This document shows, in pieces, positions 6,144 through 6,201 of a stretch of DNA of 6,201 bases. The stretch is from Methanosarcinales archaeon (lineage in GTDB: Archaea > Halobacteriota > Syntropharchaeia > Alkanophagales > Methanospirareceae): assembly GCA_025464425.1 (NCBI GenBank), contig JAODGV010000107.1, forward strand, positions 1 through 6,201. The letters are read 5' to 3'. The notes beneath the pieces are model-generated. The model had not been told where the DNA came from. It did no database searches and saw only the letters and a list, made by a program, of their open reading frames with translations. Numbering within the stretch: the stretch's first letter is position 1; the number at the start of each line of letters is the position of its first letter. The translations under genes were made by a program, and so were the position numbers.

Positions 6144-6201
6144 ACATAAATATAAAATGTGGAAAATGTGGCAAGCCGATATCAGGGGATGTTTACGAGT
6201 T
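6116..6201 (+). CDS. small CxxC (zinc-ribbon-like) protein, 5' part, cut by window end
   Basis: An open frame starts at ATG 6116, inside the last 28 bases of the MetE-like gene, and stays open for 28 codons to the end of the window. Its opening is polar and Lys/Asn-rich; then comes IKCGKCGKPISGDVYE, with a CGKC pair of the kind that begins a zinc ribbon or treble-clef fold. GGATGGT (6101-6107), 8 bases before the ATG, is a partial ribosome-site match. The overlap with the preceding gene continues the pattern of the string. The second ligand pair and the function lie beyond the window. A different frame from ATG 6157 is also open to the end, but it has no ribosome site and no recognisable motif. 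Confidence 0.6.
   Translation, partial: MEKNDKANLNINIKCGKCGKPISGDVYE

Noticed and set aside
6157..6201. Alternative start ATG 6157 in another frame, also open to the window end
   Set aside because: It has no ribosome site, and its short translation (MWKMWQADIRGCLRV) shows no motif, while the overlapping frame has a CxxC pair and better context.

Overview
The window looks like ordinary archaeal chromosome, most likely from a methanogen- or ANME-related euryarchaeote. Four things point there: a PAC2-family proteasome-assembly protein, an archaeal-type RqcH/NFACT protein, a stand-alone MetE-core methyltransferase, and AT-rich promoters that sit at the right distance for leaderless mRNAs. The lineage below 'archaeon' is inference. 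No rRNA, tRNA, CRISPR array, transposase or integrase is visible, and coding density is very high.

The layout is two gene strings transcribed away from one 53-bp AT-rich divergent promoter at 2983-3035. The leftward string (minus strand) reads PAC2-family protein (2982-2164), then RqcH (2142-238), then the start of a phospholipase-D-like gene (229 to beyond base 1). That last gene is broken: 54 codons in it hits a stop, and the continuation of the same domain resumes in another frame. The gaps are only 21 and 8 bases, so the three were probably one transcript. The first two make a plausible protein-quality-control pair: RqcH tags nascent chains on stalled large ribosomal subunits, and the PAC2 protein ends in a possible proteasome-docking tripeptide (HbYX).

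The rightward string (plus strand) reads glycerophosphodiester phosphodiesterase (3036-3752), adenylosuccinate lyase PurB (3736-5106), a MetE-core-like methyltransferase (5103-6143), and the first 28 codons of a small CxxC protein (from 6116) cut off by the window end. All three junctions overlap (17, 4 and 28 bases), so translation is probably coupled. The three complete genes do not form one obvious pathway.

The most interesting points are the altered zinc site and altered homocysteine-contact region of the MetE-like protein, the PAC2-RqcH pairing, the PLD gene apparently broken by a deletion between short direct repeats, and a hexanucleotide repeat that encodes a hinge in RqcH. I see no convincing evidence of a wholly new multi-gene system.
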